Below, one piece after another: positions 16,652 to 25,737 of a stretch of 29,204 nucleotides of DNA. The notes under the pieces were generated by a model, which was given only the letters and a program-made list of their open reading frames with translations, was not told the origin of the DNA and ran no database searches. The DNA comes from an uncultured Ruminococcus sp. (GTDB lineage: Bacteria > Bacillota > Clostridia > Oscillospirales > Ruminococcaceae). Positions within the stretch are counted from its first letter, which is position 1, and every line of letters starts with the position of its first letter. Location: NCBI GenBank assembly GCA_947177375.1, contig CAMWUF010000001.1, forward strand, positions 1 through 29,204. The letters run 5' to 3'. The position numbers were made by a program, and so were the translations under genes.

Positions 16652-17938
16652 TTATATAGAAATATTGGTATTATTTTCAAACCCTTTTTCGGTTAGTTCT
16701 TCCCATCGCTTATCATTATTGGTAAATTCTAAAGCATTCATAATATTTTCTTTTGTAAAAAATGCTAGTCCGATAGAATGTAAATCGTGCTGATATTCAC
16801 AAATATATGTAATTTCTTCTATTGTAGGTGAAGTGTTATCAAAAACATTTGACCAGTACTCATACTGCTGTCCCCAATACTCATCTCCGCCAGAATTATT
16901 ATAGTTATCTGCTGCTTCATTTACTCTGTCTAACGCATAGTAATAATCTGGATTATCTACTAGCTCTACATGTCTAGTGCAATTTTCGTCTGGACAATAC
17001 TGACCACTGTAAACTGTATTGCTAAATGTAACACATTTTGTAAGAATTAAATCAAATACTTCTTGCGTATAAGAAACTTCGTAAATACCACCCTCTGTAT
17101 GATTTTCAGCATTTTTTTCTTTCTCCAAATAAACGTAAGCAATTGCAATAGCTTCTTTTGCTGTAACCGTCAAATCCATATCCCATGCAGATTTTAGTGT
17201 TGCTTTCCTCTCATCAATAGAAAAACTCTTGTCATAGATGATAATAGGTTCTGGGAGAGTCCTTTCCATGTAAACTAAACTACTTTCAGTCAGGTTATTA
17301 TAATCATAATACATATTATCTATTATAGAATTAAATTCTTCTTGACGATTTGCAACAGCAGTATTAAAAAAGTCTAAAGCATTTTGGTATTGTTCTGGTA
17401 CATCTACTAGTCCTGCTGCTGAAGAATATGCATATTGTTCAGAAATATTTGCACTGGCACCACCACCCATTAATAGGACTACCATAGCTAATACCATTAT
17501 CAAAATTACAATAAATATAGCAATAATTATTACAACAGGATTCATCAAAGCAGCAGTAACATTTATGACAATAGTTTTTGCTACTTTTACAGTAAAAACA
17601 ACGGCTTTTCCAGTAAATTTACCTGTTTTATAAATGATTTTTCCTGTTTTATTAATTACATTTCTTGATGTTTTGATAGTACGAATAGTACGTTGTGTTG
17701 TTTTGATACTTCTATCAACTACTTTTACTGCTTTTTTGGAATTTGTGTAAGCGAATCGCATACTTTCAATACCAGAATCAGAAACATCATTTTTATTGAT
17801 ATTTTTATCAAACGGATTTGCTTTTGAGACAATATTTAGCAAATTTGATTTTATGGCACTAAGAGGAGCAGTTGCTATTCTTTTGAAAATATTTTTTTGA
17901 GATTTAACAGGCTTATTTTCAGTATTTTTATCTTCCAA
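16652..17938 (-). CDS. CD1108-like T4SS membrane protein lacking a peptidase domain
   Basis: A very basic N-terminal region (about 65-125, rich in K/R/T and repeating KTGK-type motifs) leads into one membrane helix (about 132-157) and an extracellular domain. That domain ends in a segment typical of the linker in CD1108-family proteins (HSIGLAFFTKENIMNALEFT). Family members I know continue into an NlpC/P60-type wall hydrolase; this one stops at about 428 residues and the hydrolase is not encoded downstream. The start is probably TTG at 17938, eight bases after GGAG; an ATG at 17956 sits inside the ribosome binding site. It is likely a VirB8- or VirB1-like scaffold component. Confidence 0.78.
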   Translation of the reverse strand: MEDKNTENKPVKSQKNIFKRIATAPLSAIKSNLLNIVSKANPFDKNINKNDVSDSGIESMRFAYTNSKKAVKVVDRSIKTTQRTIRTIKTSRNVINKTGKIIYKTGKFTGKAVVFTVKVAKTIVINVTAALMNPVVIIIAIFIVILIMVLAMVVLLMGGGASANISEQYAYSSAAGLVDVPEQYQNALDFFNTAVANRQEEFNSIIDNMYYDYNNLTESSLVYMERTLPEPIIIYDKSFSIDERKATLKSAWDMDLTVTAKEAIAIAYVYLEKEKNAENHTEGGIYEVSYTQEVFDLILTKCVTFSNTVYSGQYCPDENCTRHVELVDNPDYYYALDRVNEAADNYNNSGGDEYWGQQYEYWSNVFDNTSPTIEEITYICEYQHDLHSIGLAFFTKENIMNALEFTNNDKRWEELTEKGFENNTNISI

Positions 17939-17991
17939 TATGTCCACTCCTTTCAAACAAAAACAATTTTACTTTACTGAAAAGAGTATGA

Positions 17992-20439
17992 TTATTTATT
18001 TAAATTTTCACCGAACTTTGTAGAAATAATACTATATATCTTAGTATTTGTAGGGAATTTATTCTCAAATGGAATTGTACCGTATTCATCAGCATATATC
18101 AATCCTTTACCAGCACCAGCATTTGTAACATAACGCATTGTTTCAGGAGATATTTTCAAAAGTCTTGCAAGTTGTTCACGGTCAGTTGCATTTTGTGAAA
18201 GCATGACGACAAACTGCGTATTAGAAAGCATTGACCTTGCCATTTCTGAACGAAGTAAGTCCTCTACATTTTGGGTAATTCCAGTAGGAACACCGCCCCA
18301 CTTTCTAGCTCTTTTATAAAGCTCATAGAAGAAATTTGCCGACTGTTCCGACTTAAATAACAAGTACATTTCATCAATGTAAATTCTCGTACCTAGTCCT
18401 CTTAACCTATTTTTAGCAACTTTATCCCATAAATTTTCAAGCACAATCGTCATGCCAACAGTTTGGAGATTTTTACCCAAATCCTTAATGTCATAGACAA
18501 CGATTCGCTTATTGATATTCACATTTGATTCATTTGAAAAAACATTCATAGAGCCATGTACATATAAATGCAATGCTTGACGAAGGTAAGAAGCTGTCGA
18601 TTTTGTTTCATCTGTAGCATTTTCTTCATATTTCTGCAATTCTTCATAATATTCTTTTAGAGTAGCCCTTTGATGATTCTTGTAAGTGCTATGCATTACA
18701 TTATCAATAATTGTTTTCTGAATTGGGTTAATTTCTGAATTTCCTAAAATTGCTGAAAAGAATGATAGCAAAAAATCAAGTTTTGCTTTGATAGGGTCGT
18801 ATTCCTTATCCTCTTTATCTGGATTTTCTGTCAAATCCAGAGGATTAATATGTGTTTCTGAATTTGGTGAAATGTAAATCACTTCGCCCCCAAGAAATTC
18901 TACTAACGCACCATATTCTCGTTCAGGGTCTAGTATAAGAATTTCATCTTGTGTGGCTAAGAGAGCAAATAATATTTCAAGTTTCATCAAAAAGCTTTTC
19001 CCACTTCCAGGAACACCAAGAACAAAGCCATTTGGATTTTTTAATTTTCTTCTGTCAAATAAAATAATATTTTTTGTCATTTTATTGAGACCATAGTATA
19101 AACCGCCCTCGTGTAAAAGTTCTCTTGCATTGAACGGCATAAAAACCGCTGTACTTTCAGAAGATAATGTTCTCCTAACTTGAATGTTATGCTCTTTATC
19201 ACATGAAAACGAGTTACCTAACGGTAAAACACTTGAAAATGCCTGTTCTTGTCTATAAGAAGCATTGATAGGCTCAATCTGATGTTTCCGAAGAATTATT
19301 TCTAATGCCTCTGTATTTTTCTGTAATTCTTCATAACTATTAGCAGTTAGCATAATAATAAATTGGCATAAAGTCATCTTCTGATTACGTTCCTGCAAAT
19401 CTTGCAAAAATTCCTGTGCTTGTGCCTTATCGATTGCAAGTTGCGTCCCCTCTATTGGGTCAATGAATGCTCCATGTGATGCTTGTGCAGCTTTGCGAAC
19501 TTTATCAATTTCCTCCTGTTTCATATCTGTAATTTTTCTTTGCAACATAGTAAATGCTTCTGTTGGTTCTACAAACTCTACATTTTTACTAATGATAAGT
19601 GACTGGTTCATATCCACAATGTCTTTGAAAATAGTATCCTCAACTGATGTTGGCAATCTTTTGAAATAGATACATCGAGCAAATTTGTCATTATACATGA
19701 AATAGTCTTTTTTGAATTCAAAATAGTCAGGGCAACAAAGCAGTTTTTCTGATTTCCTTGCAAATTCTTCACGAGAAATGGGACGGATTTGTGTATTCAC
19801 ATCACGAAGTATGTCCGCCATTAGACGCACTCTATCATTGGCATTTAACGTAATTAATTCTGTTCCAAGTTGTTCCAGACAATTAATCAAGTGCGTTTCA
19901 ATATTGAAAAATCTAGTGCTTGCAGTTTCAAAGTTGATTGCTGACACTGTCACTGTGATAAATTTACGGCACTGCATTCCGTTCTGTCCCTGCATCATGT
20001 TATCTTGTAAAATTTCATTGAATTCGTTACGAAATTCATTCAGACCATCGTTTTTATTTTTTAACAGAATTTTTGCTTTAAATTCCTCTTTATTGAACTG
20101 TGTATTCAGAATTGTAACTTGCAGACTGATAGAACTATCAAAACCGTTCAGTAACTCAATATACAATTGCAATTTTTCAAGTTGTTGTTCTCTGGTGAGT
20201 GCTGAGTAGTTGATGTCTGGTACAAGATAGGTTTTAGAATATAAATTCGTTGTTTCTTTTCCGATTTTGACATTACTTTTTAGCAAACAAATGTAATTAC
20301 TAACAAAGCATTCATAAGGCATTGTTTGCATAGTAGTACGCTTAATTTTTCGCTTTTCTCTTGATTTTTTATTCTGTTCTTTTTCTTTTCTTAAATTCAA
20401 AACACGTTCTTTGTCAATTTCTTTTGCAGATTTTTTCAA
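17992..20439 (-). CDS. VirB4-family conjugation ATPase
   Basis: This protein of about 815 residues is the AAA+ motor of the type IV secretion system, acting at the cytoplasmic face of the membrane. Walker A is GVPGSGKS at about 475-482 and Walker B RIYIDEMYLLF at about 685-695; the later ITQNVEDLL and SQNATDREQLARLL segments are typical of VirB4/TraE proteins. The N-terminal 400 residues match the family's membrane-associated half, without a clear membrane span. I favour TTG at 20439, eight bases after GGAG; ATG at 20454 is also in frame, within the preceding gene. It follows the PrgI/VirB3-like gene directly, the usual VirB3-VirB4 pairing. Confidence 0.95.
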   Translation of the reverse strand: MKKSAKEIDKERVLNLRKEKEQNKKSREKRKIKRTTMQTMPYECFVSNYICLLKSNVKIGKETTNLYSKTYLVPDINYSALTREQQLEKLQLYIELLNGFDSSISLQVTILNTQFNKEEFKAKILLKNKNDGLNEFRNEFNEILQDNMMQGQNGMQCRKFITVTVSAINFETASTRFFNIETHLINCLEQLGTELITLNANDRVRLMADILRDVNTQIRPISREEFARKSEKLLCCPDYFEFKKDYFMYNDKFARCIYFKRLPTSVEDTIFKDIVDMNQSLIISKNVEFVEPTEAFTMLQRKITDMKQEEIDKVRKAAQASHGAFIDPIEGTQLAIDKAQAQEFLQDLQERNQKMTLCQFIIMLTANSYEELQKNTEALEIILRKHQIEPINASYRQEQAFSSVLPLGNSFSCDKEHNIQVRRTLSSESTAVFMPFNARELLHEGGLYYGLNKMTKNIILFDRRKLKNPNGFVLGVPGSGKSFLMKLEILFALLATQDEILILDPEREYGALVEFLGGEVIYISPNSETHINPLDLTENPDKEDKEYDPIKAKLDFLLSFFSAILGNSEINPIQKTIIDNVMHSTYKNHQRATLKEYYEELQKYEENATDETKSTASYLRQALHLYVHGSMNVFSNESNVNINKRIVVYDIKDLGKNLQTVGMTIVLENLWDKVAKNRLRGLGTRIYIDEMYLLFKSEQSANFFYELYKRARKWGGVPTGITQNVEDLLRSEMARSMLSNTQFVVMLSQNATDREQLARLLKISPETMRYVTNAGAGKGLIYADEYGTIPFENKFPTNTKIYSIISTKFGENLNK

Positions 20440-20444
20440 AATTT

Positions 20445-20834
20445 TCACTCCCATTCATCAATTTCGCCATTGTCTATTCTTTGTTGCATTGTATCCAGCA
20501 AAATCATTTCTTCATGTAAAGAACAAAACAAATTTACTTCTGTATCTTCATACACTCTTTTTTGTGGAAAAAAATTAAACATGAAAAACACTCTTGCAAA
20601 TTCTTCAAATTTCATATCTTTAAATTTCAAGAATCCCCATGCTGCAAATGGTGCAACTGAGAAAATTACAAGCCATGTCAATATATCTGATGGAATATGA
20701 CCATAACCAAACACTCCTAACGGAACGCCAACAGCCAAAGCTCCTCCAATAGCAAGTATTTGCCTAACCGACAATCCAGCGACCAATTTGCTTTTATATG
20801 CCTGTATTTCCGCTGGAATTTTTACTTCAATCAT
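20445..20834 (-). CDS. PrgI/VirB3-like inner-membrane protein
   Basis: A 129-residue protein beginning MIEVKIPAEIQ and followed by LVAGLSVRQILAIGGALAVG, the signature opening of PrgI-family proteins. Two membrane helices lie at about 26-45 and 52-70, followed by a cytoplasmic tail. PrgI proteins are regarded as VirB3 equivalents that partner the VirB4 ATPase. ATG 20834 has an excellent ribosome binding site (AAGGAGG) seven bases upstream, and the gene sits directly before virB4. Confidence 0.92.
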   Translation of the reverse strand: MIEVKIPAEIQAYKSKLVAGLSVRQILAIGGALAVGVPLGVFGYGHIPSDILTWLVIFSVAPFAAWGFLKFKDMKFEEFARVFFMFNFFPQKRVYEDTEVNLFCSLHEEMILLDTMQQRIDNGEIDEWE

Positions 20835-20851
20835 GCCTAAACCTCCTTATT

Positions 20852-22006
20852 TCAACCTATACCACATATCTTCTTTGACCATGAACCACTTTTTACAACG
20901 CCTAATCCTAATGAAATCAAAACCACTATTTGTAACATTCCGTTAGCTGATGGCATTCCGTTATCTGATACCATTCCAGTTGGATATAAACTGGCAATAT
21001 ATGTTGTCGTGGCTGAATATACCAAAAACATTACAACAATTACAGCTATTTGTAAAATCGTTGCAATATAGTTTTTGATAAAATTTTTAGCAACATCATG
21101 TGTTGTTTCTGAAGCAAATGTAGCAAGTGGCAACGGTGCAAAAATTGTGTAAATCGACAATTCAAACACACGACCAATCACAATAACAAAAATAACATAG
21201 GCGATGGCTTTTATCACTAAAAAATACGGCTGTAATAAAATTATTTCAAGTGTAGGCATGAAATTCATTGATGTAGTTGGATTAGCAAAAGCAGAGTTAG
21301 TTAAATCTGTTCCATCAGGGAATGTTGCATTAGGATAGAACATCTTCACAGAATCTTGCGATATAGAATAGTAAAAATCTTTATAATTTTCACCTGAAGC
21401 TCTCTCATACCAAAAATCCCACCATCCTTTTTGAACTTGTTCAACAATAGATTCTTTCACTCGCATATAATACGTAACAGGTGTACTATATGGCAAAAAA
21501 TCAATAGATGTACTTGTTGCAGCGTCATTAATAGATTTGAACCCTGCATACAAGTAACCAATAATAACATCTGCATTCTGCACTACTTGTTTTATCACAA
21601 TAATTTTTATCAGAAAAATCAAAATATTTTCCCATTTTGATGACCATTCAAAATTAATTGATTTTCTGAAAAAATCCACCATCAAAAGCAAAGTAGCAAC
21701 TACTAATGCCATTGTTTTAGAAGCATTTCTAACTGCAATTGCAATTGCTCCCGAAGACGTTCCGTCAAGGCTATTAACAACATCATACGGAGAAGTTTGC
21801 GAAAATGCAAAAGCCTTTTGCAAAATTTCATTCGTTTCTTTTACATTTTCTGTGATGGTAGCATATATATCTTGAATTTCAAAACCAAAAATGTCCGCAT
21901 GTGCTACTAATGGTGAAAAAATACTTATTACTCCAAAAAGAATAAAAAATAAATAAATTTTTGTTCGTATTGTTATTTTCCGTTGCGGTTGTATGTAACG
22001 ATTCAA
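20852..22006 (-). CDS. VirB6/TrbL-like polytopic channel protein
   Basis: A 384-residue protein with an N-terminal hydrophobic segment resembling a signal peptide (IYLFFILFGVISIFSPLVAHA) and at least five later membrane helices (near 90-112, 128-150, 255-280, 310-335 and 355-375). This is the layout of VirB6/TrbL proteins that line the secretion channel. The start is TTG at 22006, nine bases after AAAGGAG; a GTG upstream runs straight into a stop. The ribosome binding site overlaps the stop of the previous gene. Order and topology fit Tn1549-like transfer modules. Confidence 0.88.
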   Translation of the reverse strand: MNRYIQPQRKITIRTKIYLFFILFGVISIFSPLVAHADIFGFEIQDIYATITENVKETNEILQKAFAFSQTSPYDVVNSLDGTSSGAIAIAVRNASKTMALVVATLLLMVDFFRKSINFEWSSKWENILIFLIKIIVIKQVVQNADVIIGYLYAGFKSINDAATSTSIDFLPYSTPVTYYMRVKESIVEQVQKGWWDFWYERASGENYKDFYYSISQDSVKMFYPNATFPDGTDLTNSAFANPTTSMNFMPTLEIILLQPYFLVIKAIAYVIFVIVIGRVFELSIYTIFAPLPLATFASETTHDVAKNFIKNYIATILQIAVIVVMFLVYSATTTYIASLYPTGMVSDNGMPSANGMLQIVVLISLGLGVVKSGSWSKKICGIG

Positions 22007-22020
22007 AATATCACACTCCT

Positions 22021-22518
22021 TTATACAAATTGTGGCAGAATCGCAGAAATTGACGCAATAATTGCCCCTGCACCTAGTGTTTTCAAGCCTGTGATTTTCG
22101 TAACAGCATTATTATCCTTAATGGCAAGTCCAAGCATAATTGCACCGATAAATAGTCCTGATACGCCAACTCTGCGTATCCAGCCACTAATGAAATTCAT
22201 GATAGCTGTAAACTCTGCATTAGCAGTAGCGTCAGTATACACAGTTGGGATATTAAATATACTCAATTCGTTTACAGCAGCCCTAATCATAAAGCCTGAT
22301 ACCATTGTCAGAATGCATTGTAACTTTTCTTTTGCATCTTCCGTATTCATAGATAACGCAAACTTAATTGCACCGATAAAAGCTACAAATCCGCCAATTC
22401 TTGCAATCCAAAGACTAAAGAATTCTATTCCGTCTTCGGCAAGTATATTTGGAGTCCCTACAGGTGGGTCAGGAAGAATATTTGCCAAAAAAGTGATTAC
22501 ACTTATCATATTTATCAT
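22021..22518 (-). CDS. Tandem Maff2-like membrane protein, two modules in one chain
   Basis: A 165-residue protein composed of two related two-helix modules, about 31-85 (FFSLWIARIGGFVAFIGAIKFAL onwards) and 103-163 (FISGWIRRVGVSGLFIGAIM, then LAIKDNNA, then TLGAGAIIA). Each looks like a whole Maff2-type protein, which are usually about 70 residues with two helices and are thought to fill the VirB2 pilin-like slot; that role is inference. ATG 22518 has AGGAGG ten bases upstream. No signal peptide is evident, unlike the preceding homologue. Four membrane helices in total are expected. Confidence 0.8.
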   Translation of the reverse strand: MINMISVITFLANILPDPPVGTPNILAEDGIEFFSLWIARIGGFVAFIGAIKFALSMNTEDAKEKLQCILTMVSGFMIRAAVNELSIFNIPTVYTDATANAEFTAIMNFISGWIRRVGVSGLFIGAIMLGLAIKDNNAVTKITGLKTLGAGAIIASISAILPQFV

Positions 22519-22562
22519 TCTTGAGAATCCTCCTGTTCTTAATTTTTATTTTATATTTTATT

Positions 22563-22598
22563 GTCATTTGTCCCAGCACTTCTGCCAGGACAAATGAC
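22563..22598 (-). promoter_or_regulatory. 36-nt hairpin between the two Maff2-like genes
   Basis: GTCATTTGTCC (22563-22573) and GGACAAATGAC (22588-22598) are perfect reverse complements. The interior can pair further (GCA with TGC around CTTC). After the stem the minus strand is A-rich, not U-rich, so this does not look like an intrinsic terminator. A stability or processing element that changes the ratio of the flanking products is a reasonable guess. Confidence 0.65.
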
Positions 22599-22640
22599 TT
22601 TAGTAGAGAGAATTAAAAGTAATGAACAACACAATAAAAA

Positions 22641-23129
22641 TTAGGAGAACAAGTCAAACATATCTGCTGCCGTGCAGACTGCTGCAACAACAAATCCTGC
22701 AACTAAAGTTAGTAAACCTGTTTGTTTTTGTTCTGCGTTATTGTCTTTAATGGCAAGTCCAAACATGACAGCACCTACTAAAGCAACAAACATACCGATA
22801 CGTCTAAGCCATGTAATGAAGAATTCAATAACTGTTTGGTATGTACTGTCAGCACTTGTAGCACCTTCTAATTTGTAAATATTTGGCATAATTACAGCAA
22901 CATTTGCAATAGACACTTCTGATATTTCCATTGTAATAAAATCATCATTAGTAAGTACATCAGGAATTCCCTCTATAGTAGCAATAGTAGCATTAGAAGT
23001 AGAAACTTCTGTTGCATTTGCTGTCATAGGTACACAACTCAAGACAATTGCCATTGTTAGCACTGTCATCATCATAGTAAGAAATCTTGTCAAAATAGAC
23101 TTCTTTTTTCTCTTTATATCACTGTACAT
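22641..23129 (-). CDS. Secreted Maff2-like membrane protein (162 aa)
   Basis: I place the start at ATG 23129, seven bases after AAGAGGA; the longer frame would overlap the end of the coupling-protein gene. The N-terminus is a convincing signal peptide (KRKKKSILTRF, a hydrophobic core at about 14-33, cleavage near TANA-TEV). An exported polar stretch follows, then a Maff2-like two-helix module at about 100-162 (WLRRIGMFVALVGAVMFGLA, IKDNNAEQKQTG, TLVAGFVVAA). The IKDNNA loop is shared with the second module of the downstream gene. A pilin-like or channel role is inferred from this fold and the operon. Confidence 0.82.
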   Translation of the reverse strand: MYSDIKRKKKSILTRFLTMMMTVLTMAIVLSCVPMTANATEVSTSNATIATIEGIPDVLTNDDFITMEISEVSIANVAVIMPNIYKLEGATSADSTYQTVIEFFITWLRRIGMFVALVGAVMFGLAIKDNNAEQKQTGLLTLVAGFVVAAVCTAADMFDLFS

Positions 23130-23169
23130 GATAAAATCCTCTTTTCTTAATCTTAGTTTTATGGAATGC

Positions 23170-25737
23170 TTATTCAAAAACATCCATATCAAAATCATCA
23201 ATTTCTTGCAATTCGTCGAATTCAGAAAATCCTTCACTAGAATATTCTTCTGTAACTGAAATAGATTCCAATTCTGTATCCTCTAAGTTGTCAATATATT
23301 CGGGGTCTTCTTCTGGCTTGTCATAGTATTTAGTGTCAGTATCCTGTTCTGGTTCATTTTCCTGATTTAAGGAAAGAATGACGGAAATTTCATCTTCATC
23401 ATTCAACACCTCCTCTCTCTGTTTGACAGATTCACCTAATTCTAGTGATTCTAGTTTTGAAACTTTCCCATATCGAGGCATTTCCTCAACATATTCTTCG
23501 GAAAATGTTTCTAACTCTGAAATATCACCATATTCAGGCGATTCCTCAATATATTCCTCTGAAATAGCTTCACTGTCATCTTCCTCATCGGCATACAATT
23601 CCGCTTCCTCATAGGTTTCAAATTGAATAGTAACTTTTGTTACCTGTGGTGGAGTATCATTTCGTTTAAAAATACTCTCTATTTTCTGATGTACTGTTTG
23701 TTCCTCTTTTTCAAGATTAACAGGTACATTTTTTTCTTTTTCAATTAATTTCTGTTGTTCTTCAAATTCTTTTACACTAACTGCTCTGACTGTCTTTACA
23801 TCATAGGCATTATCAGGATTATAATCCTCCAGAAACTGATAATTAGGATGTTTTTCTATTGGATACTTCGTGCAGTAAAACGGATTATGCGAACGTATTC
23901 TCACAATACAATCACTAATGGGCATTGTTGCCACCTCATTTGTCTGCATAAGTTCACGACCAAGAATGCTATTATTTTCAGATGTGCTTGGAGATTTCCC
24001 TTTTGTGCGGTTTTCACCTTTCACATCAATTGTTTCTTTTCCAAGTGCTTCGGAAATATATTTCAGAGTACTTTCTTCTTGTCCGCCTAGAAATAATAGA
24101 CTATCACAATTACCAGTGATAACTTCCCATGTTTTCTCATATTTTGCTTTTAGTTGGGCAAGGTTCTGAATGATAACATTTAAACTCATGCCCATAGAAC
24201 GCACAAAAGCAATTACTTTATCAAAATCTGGAATTTGTCCTATATTGGCAAATTCGTCCATAATACAACGTACATGAACGGGAAGTGTTCCACCATATTT
24301 GAAATTTGCACGATTCGACAGAACATCAAACATTTGCGTATACAGCATTGCAACAACAAAGTTATATGTTGAATCTGTTGCAGGAATAATCAAAAATAAT
24401 GCGGTTTTTCTGTCACCTATTGTTTCAAGTTTGATATTATCACAACAGGTTAAATTCATCATATTATTCATGTTGAACATAAAAGTTTTCACATTTGCAC
24501 TTGATAAAAATGATTGTCCTGTTTCTTCAGGGGCGTTTCTAACTTCCTTGTATAAACGACCAGCAAGCGTATCGCCTTTGCGTTTTTCAAGCTCTATGAA
24601 ATCTTTATCAAGTGGACACAAGAACGCTTTAAATTGTCTTGCACGGAAATCTTCTTCGCTTTCGTCTGGATTTCTTTCAAGGAAAAATCCATCAGGTGCT
24701 TGACTTCCTCGTGGTGGATATTGTAAACGTCTCATTTTCTCTGTTACAGAGAAGAAATTGAGATGTGAAATATCTCTCGTTTCTGGGATAATTTTTCCAT
24801 TTTCCTCAAATTTTGCGTCATATTCACTTTCTTCAAACAGCAAAAATGTGATTGCTTCAAGTAAAGATTGCCCTTTTTGACTCCAAAAGTCATCTTTTTC
24901 GCCATCGCCTTTGGTTGACTTAAAAAGCACATTTATCATTTTTTTGATATTATCCTGTGATAAATCGCCATTGTGGTCATAAACATAATGGAATGGATTA
25001 TAATTATTAGAATGCTCCATTTGAATTAGATTCAAAACATGCACTTTATAGCCTGCTTCAGTTAGCATTTTTCCTGTAGATTGCAGAATTTCGCCCTTTG
25101 GGTCTGTAATAACATACGAAGTGTTCAACTGCATAATATTAGGCTTTGCATAAAACCTAGTCTTACCAGAACCAGAACCGCCAATAATAAGTACATTCAA
25201 GTTTAGAAGATGTTGCCTTGCATTTAACGAAAGCTTTACTTCTTCCGTTAAAATAATGTTGTTATCAACAGTCACTCCCATAAATTCGCCTTTTTTGTCA
25301 AATACACGCTTTCCATCAGAAGTTAGAATTGGTCTAAATTCAGGTTTTTTTTCTTTTTCAGCTAGTGATTTCATTTCGCTGTCATCGCCCCATTTGGCAC
25401 TGCCATGCTCTACTCCTCTACGGTGCAAACGTTTCTTTTCTTCTGTGTATTTGTAAAGTGCATAAATACTTGTACAACAGATACCCATAAAACCCATCTT
25501 TCCAGCATAACCACCTTTTGTTTGTAAGGCTTTCGTAATCAAATCTGGATTGGACAGCACTCTATTCAAGCCTTGACCCAACAGATTCACATCCACTTTT
25601 CCATCAGATTTTAGAGAGTAATCCATAGCAGCACCTAGAATAAAAGAAAATATAATTATTAGTAAAATAACAATGCCATAAATAATTAATGTAGACATAC
25701 TTGTCTTTTTTGGCATTCCTGCTCTTGATTTCGCCAT
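23170..25737 (-). CDS. VirD4/TraG-family type IV coupling protein with acidic tail
   Basis: This 855-residue ATPase links the relaxosome to the secretion channel. Two N-terminal membrane helices (about 16-37 and 76-95) precede the TraG motif HGSAKWG (111-117), Walker A GGSGSGKT (186-193), DPKGE (212-216) and Walker B with MDEFANIG (493-500). After about residue 655 comes an unusual tail of about 200 residues, dominated by Glu and Asp, with a 20-residue repeat (SEEYIEESPEYGDISELE, then SEEYVEEMPRYGKVSKLE). ATG 25737 overlaps the stop of the PcfB-like gene by one base (TAATG), a tight coupling typical of the PcfB-PcfC pair. All catalytic motifs are intact. Confidence 0.96.
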   Translation of the reverse strand: MAKSRAGMPKKTSMSTLIIYGIVILLIIIFSFILGAAMDYSLKSDGKVDVNLLGQGLNRVLSNPDLITKALQTKGGYAGKMGFMGICCTSIYALYKYTEEKKRLHRRGVEHGSAKWGDDSEMKSLAEKEKKPEFRPILTSDGKRVFDKKGEFMGVTVDNNIILTEEVKLSLNARQHLLNLNVLIIGGSGSGKTRFYAKPNIMQLNTSYVITDPKGEILQSTGKMLTEAGYKVHVLNLIQMEHSNNYNPFHYVYDHNGDLSQDNIKKMINVLFKSTKGDGEKDDFWSQKGQSLLEAITFLLFEESEYDAKFEENGKIIPETRDISHLNFFSVTEKMRRLQYPPRGSQAPDGFFLERNPDESEEDFRARQFKAFLCPLDKDFIELEKRKGDTLAGRLYKEVRNAPEETGQSFLSSANVKTFMFNMNNMMNLTCCDNIKLETIGDRKTALFLIIPATDSTYNFVVAMLYTQMFDVLSNRANFKYGGTLPVHVRCIMDEFANIGQIPDFDKVIAFVRSMGMSLNVIIQNLAQLKAKYEKTWEVITGNCDSLLFLGGQEESTLKYISEALGKETIDVKGENRTKGKSPSTSENNSILGRELMQTNEVATMPISDCIVRIRSHNPFYCTKYPIEKHPNYQFLEDYNPDNAYDVKTVRAVSVKEFEEQQKLIEKEKNVPVNLEKEEQTVHQKIESIFKRNDTPPQVTKVTIQFETYEEAELYADEEDDSEAISEEYIEESPEYGDISELETFSEEYVEEMPRYGKVSKLESLELGESVKQREEVLNDEDEISVILSLNQENEPEQDTDTKYYDKPEEDPEYIDNLEDTELESISVTEEYSSEGFSEFDELQEIDDFDMDVFE
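23446..23565 (-). repeat. Two 60-bp tandem units in the coupling-protein tail
   Basis: The units encode residues 725-744 and 745-764 of the coupling protein, following the pattern SEEY-x-EE-x-P-x-YG-x-x-S-x-LE. They are diverged but clearly the same unit. Confidence 0.7.
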
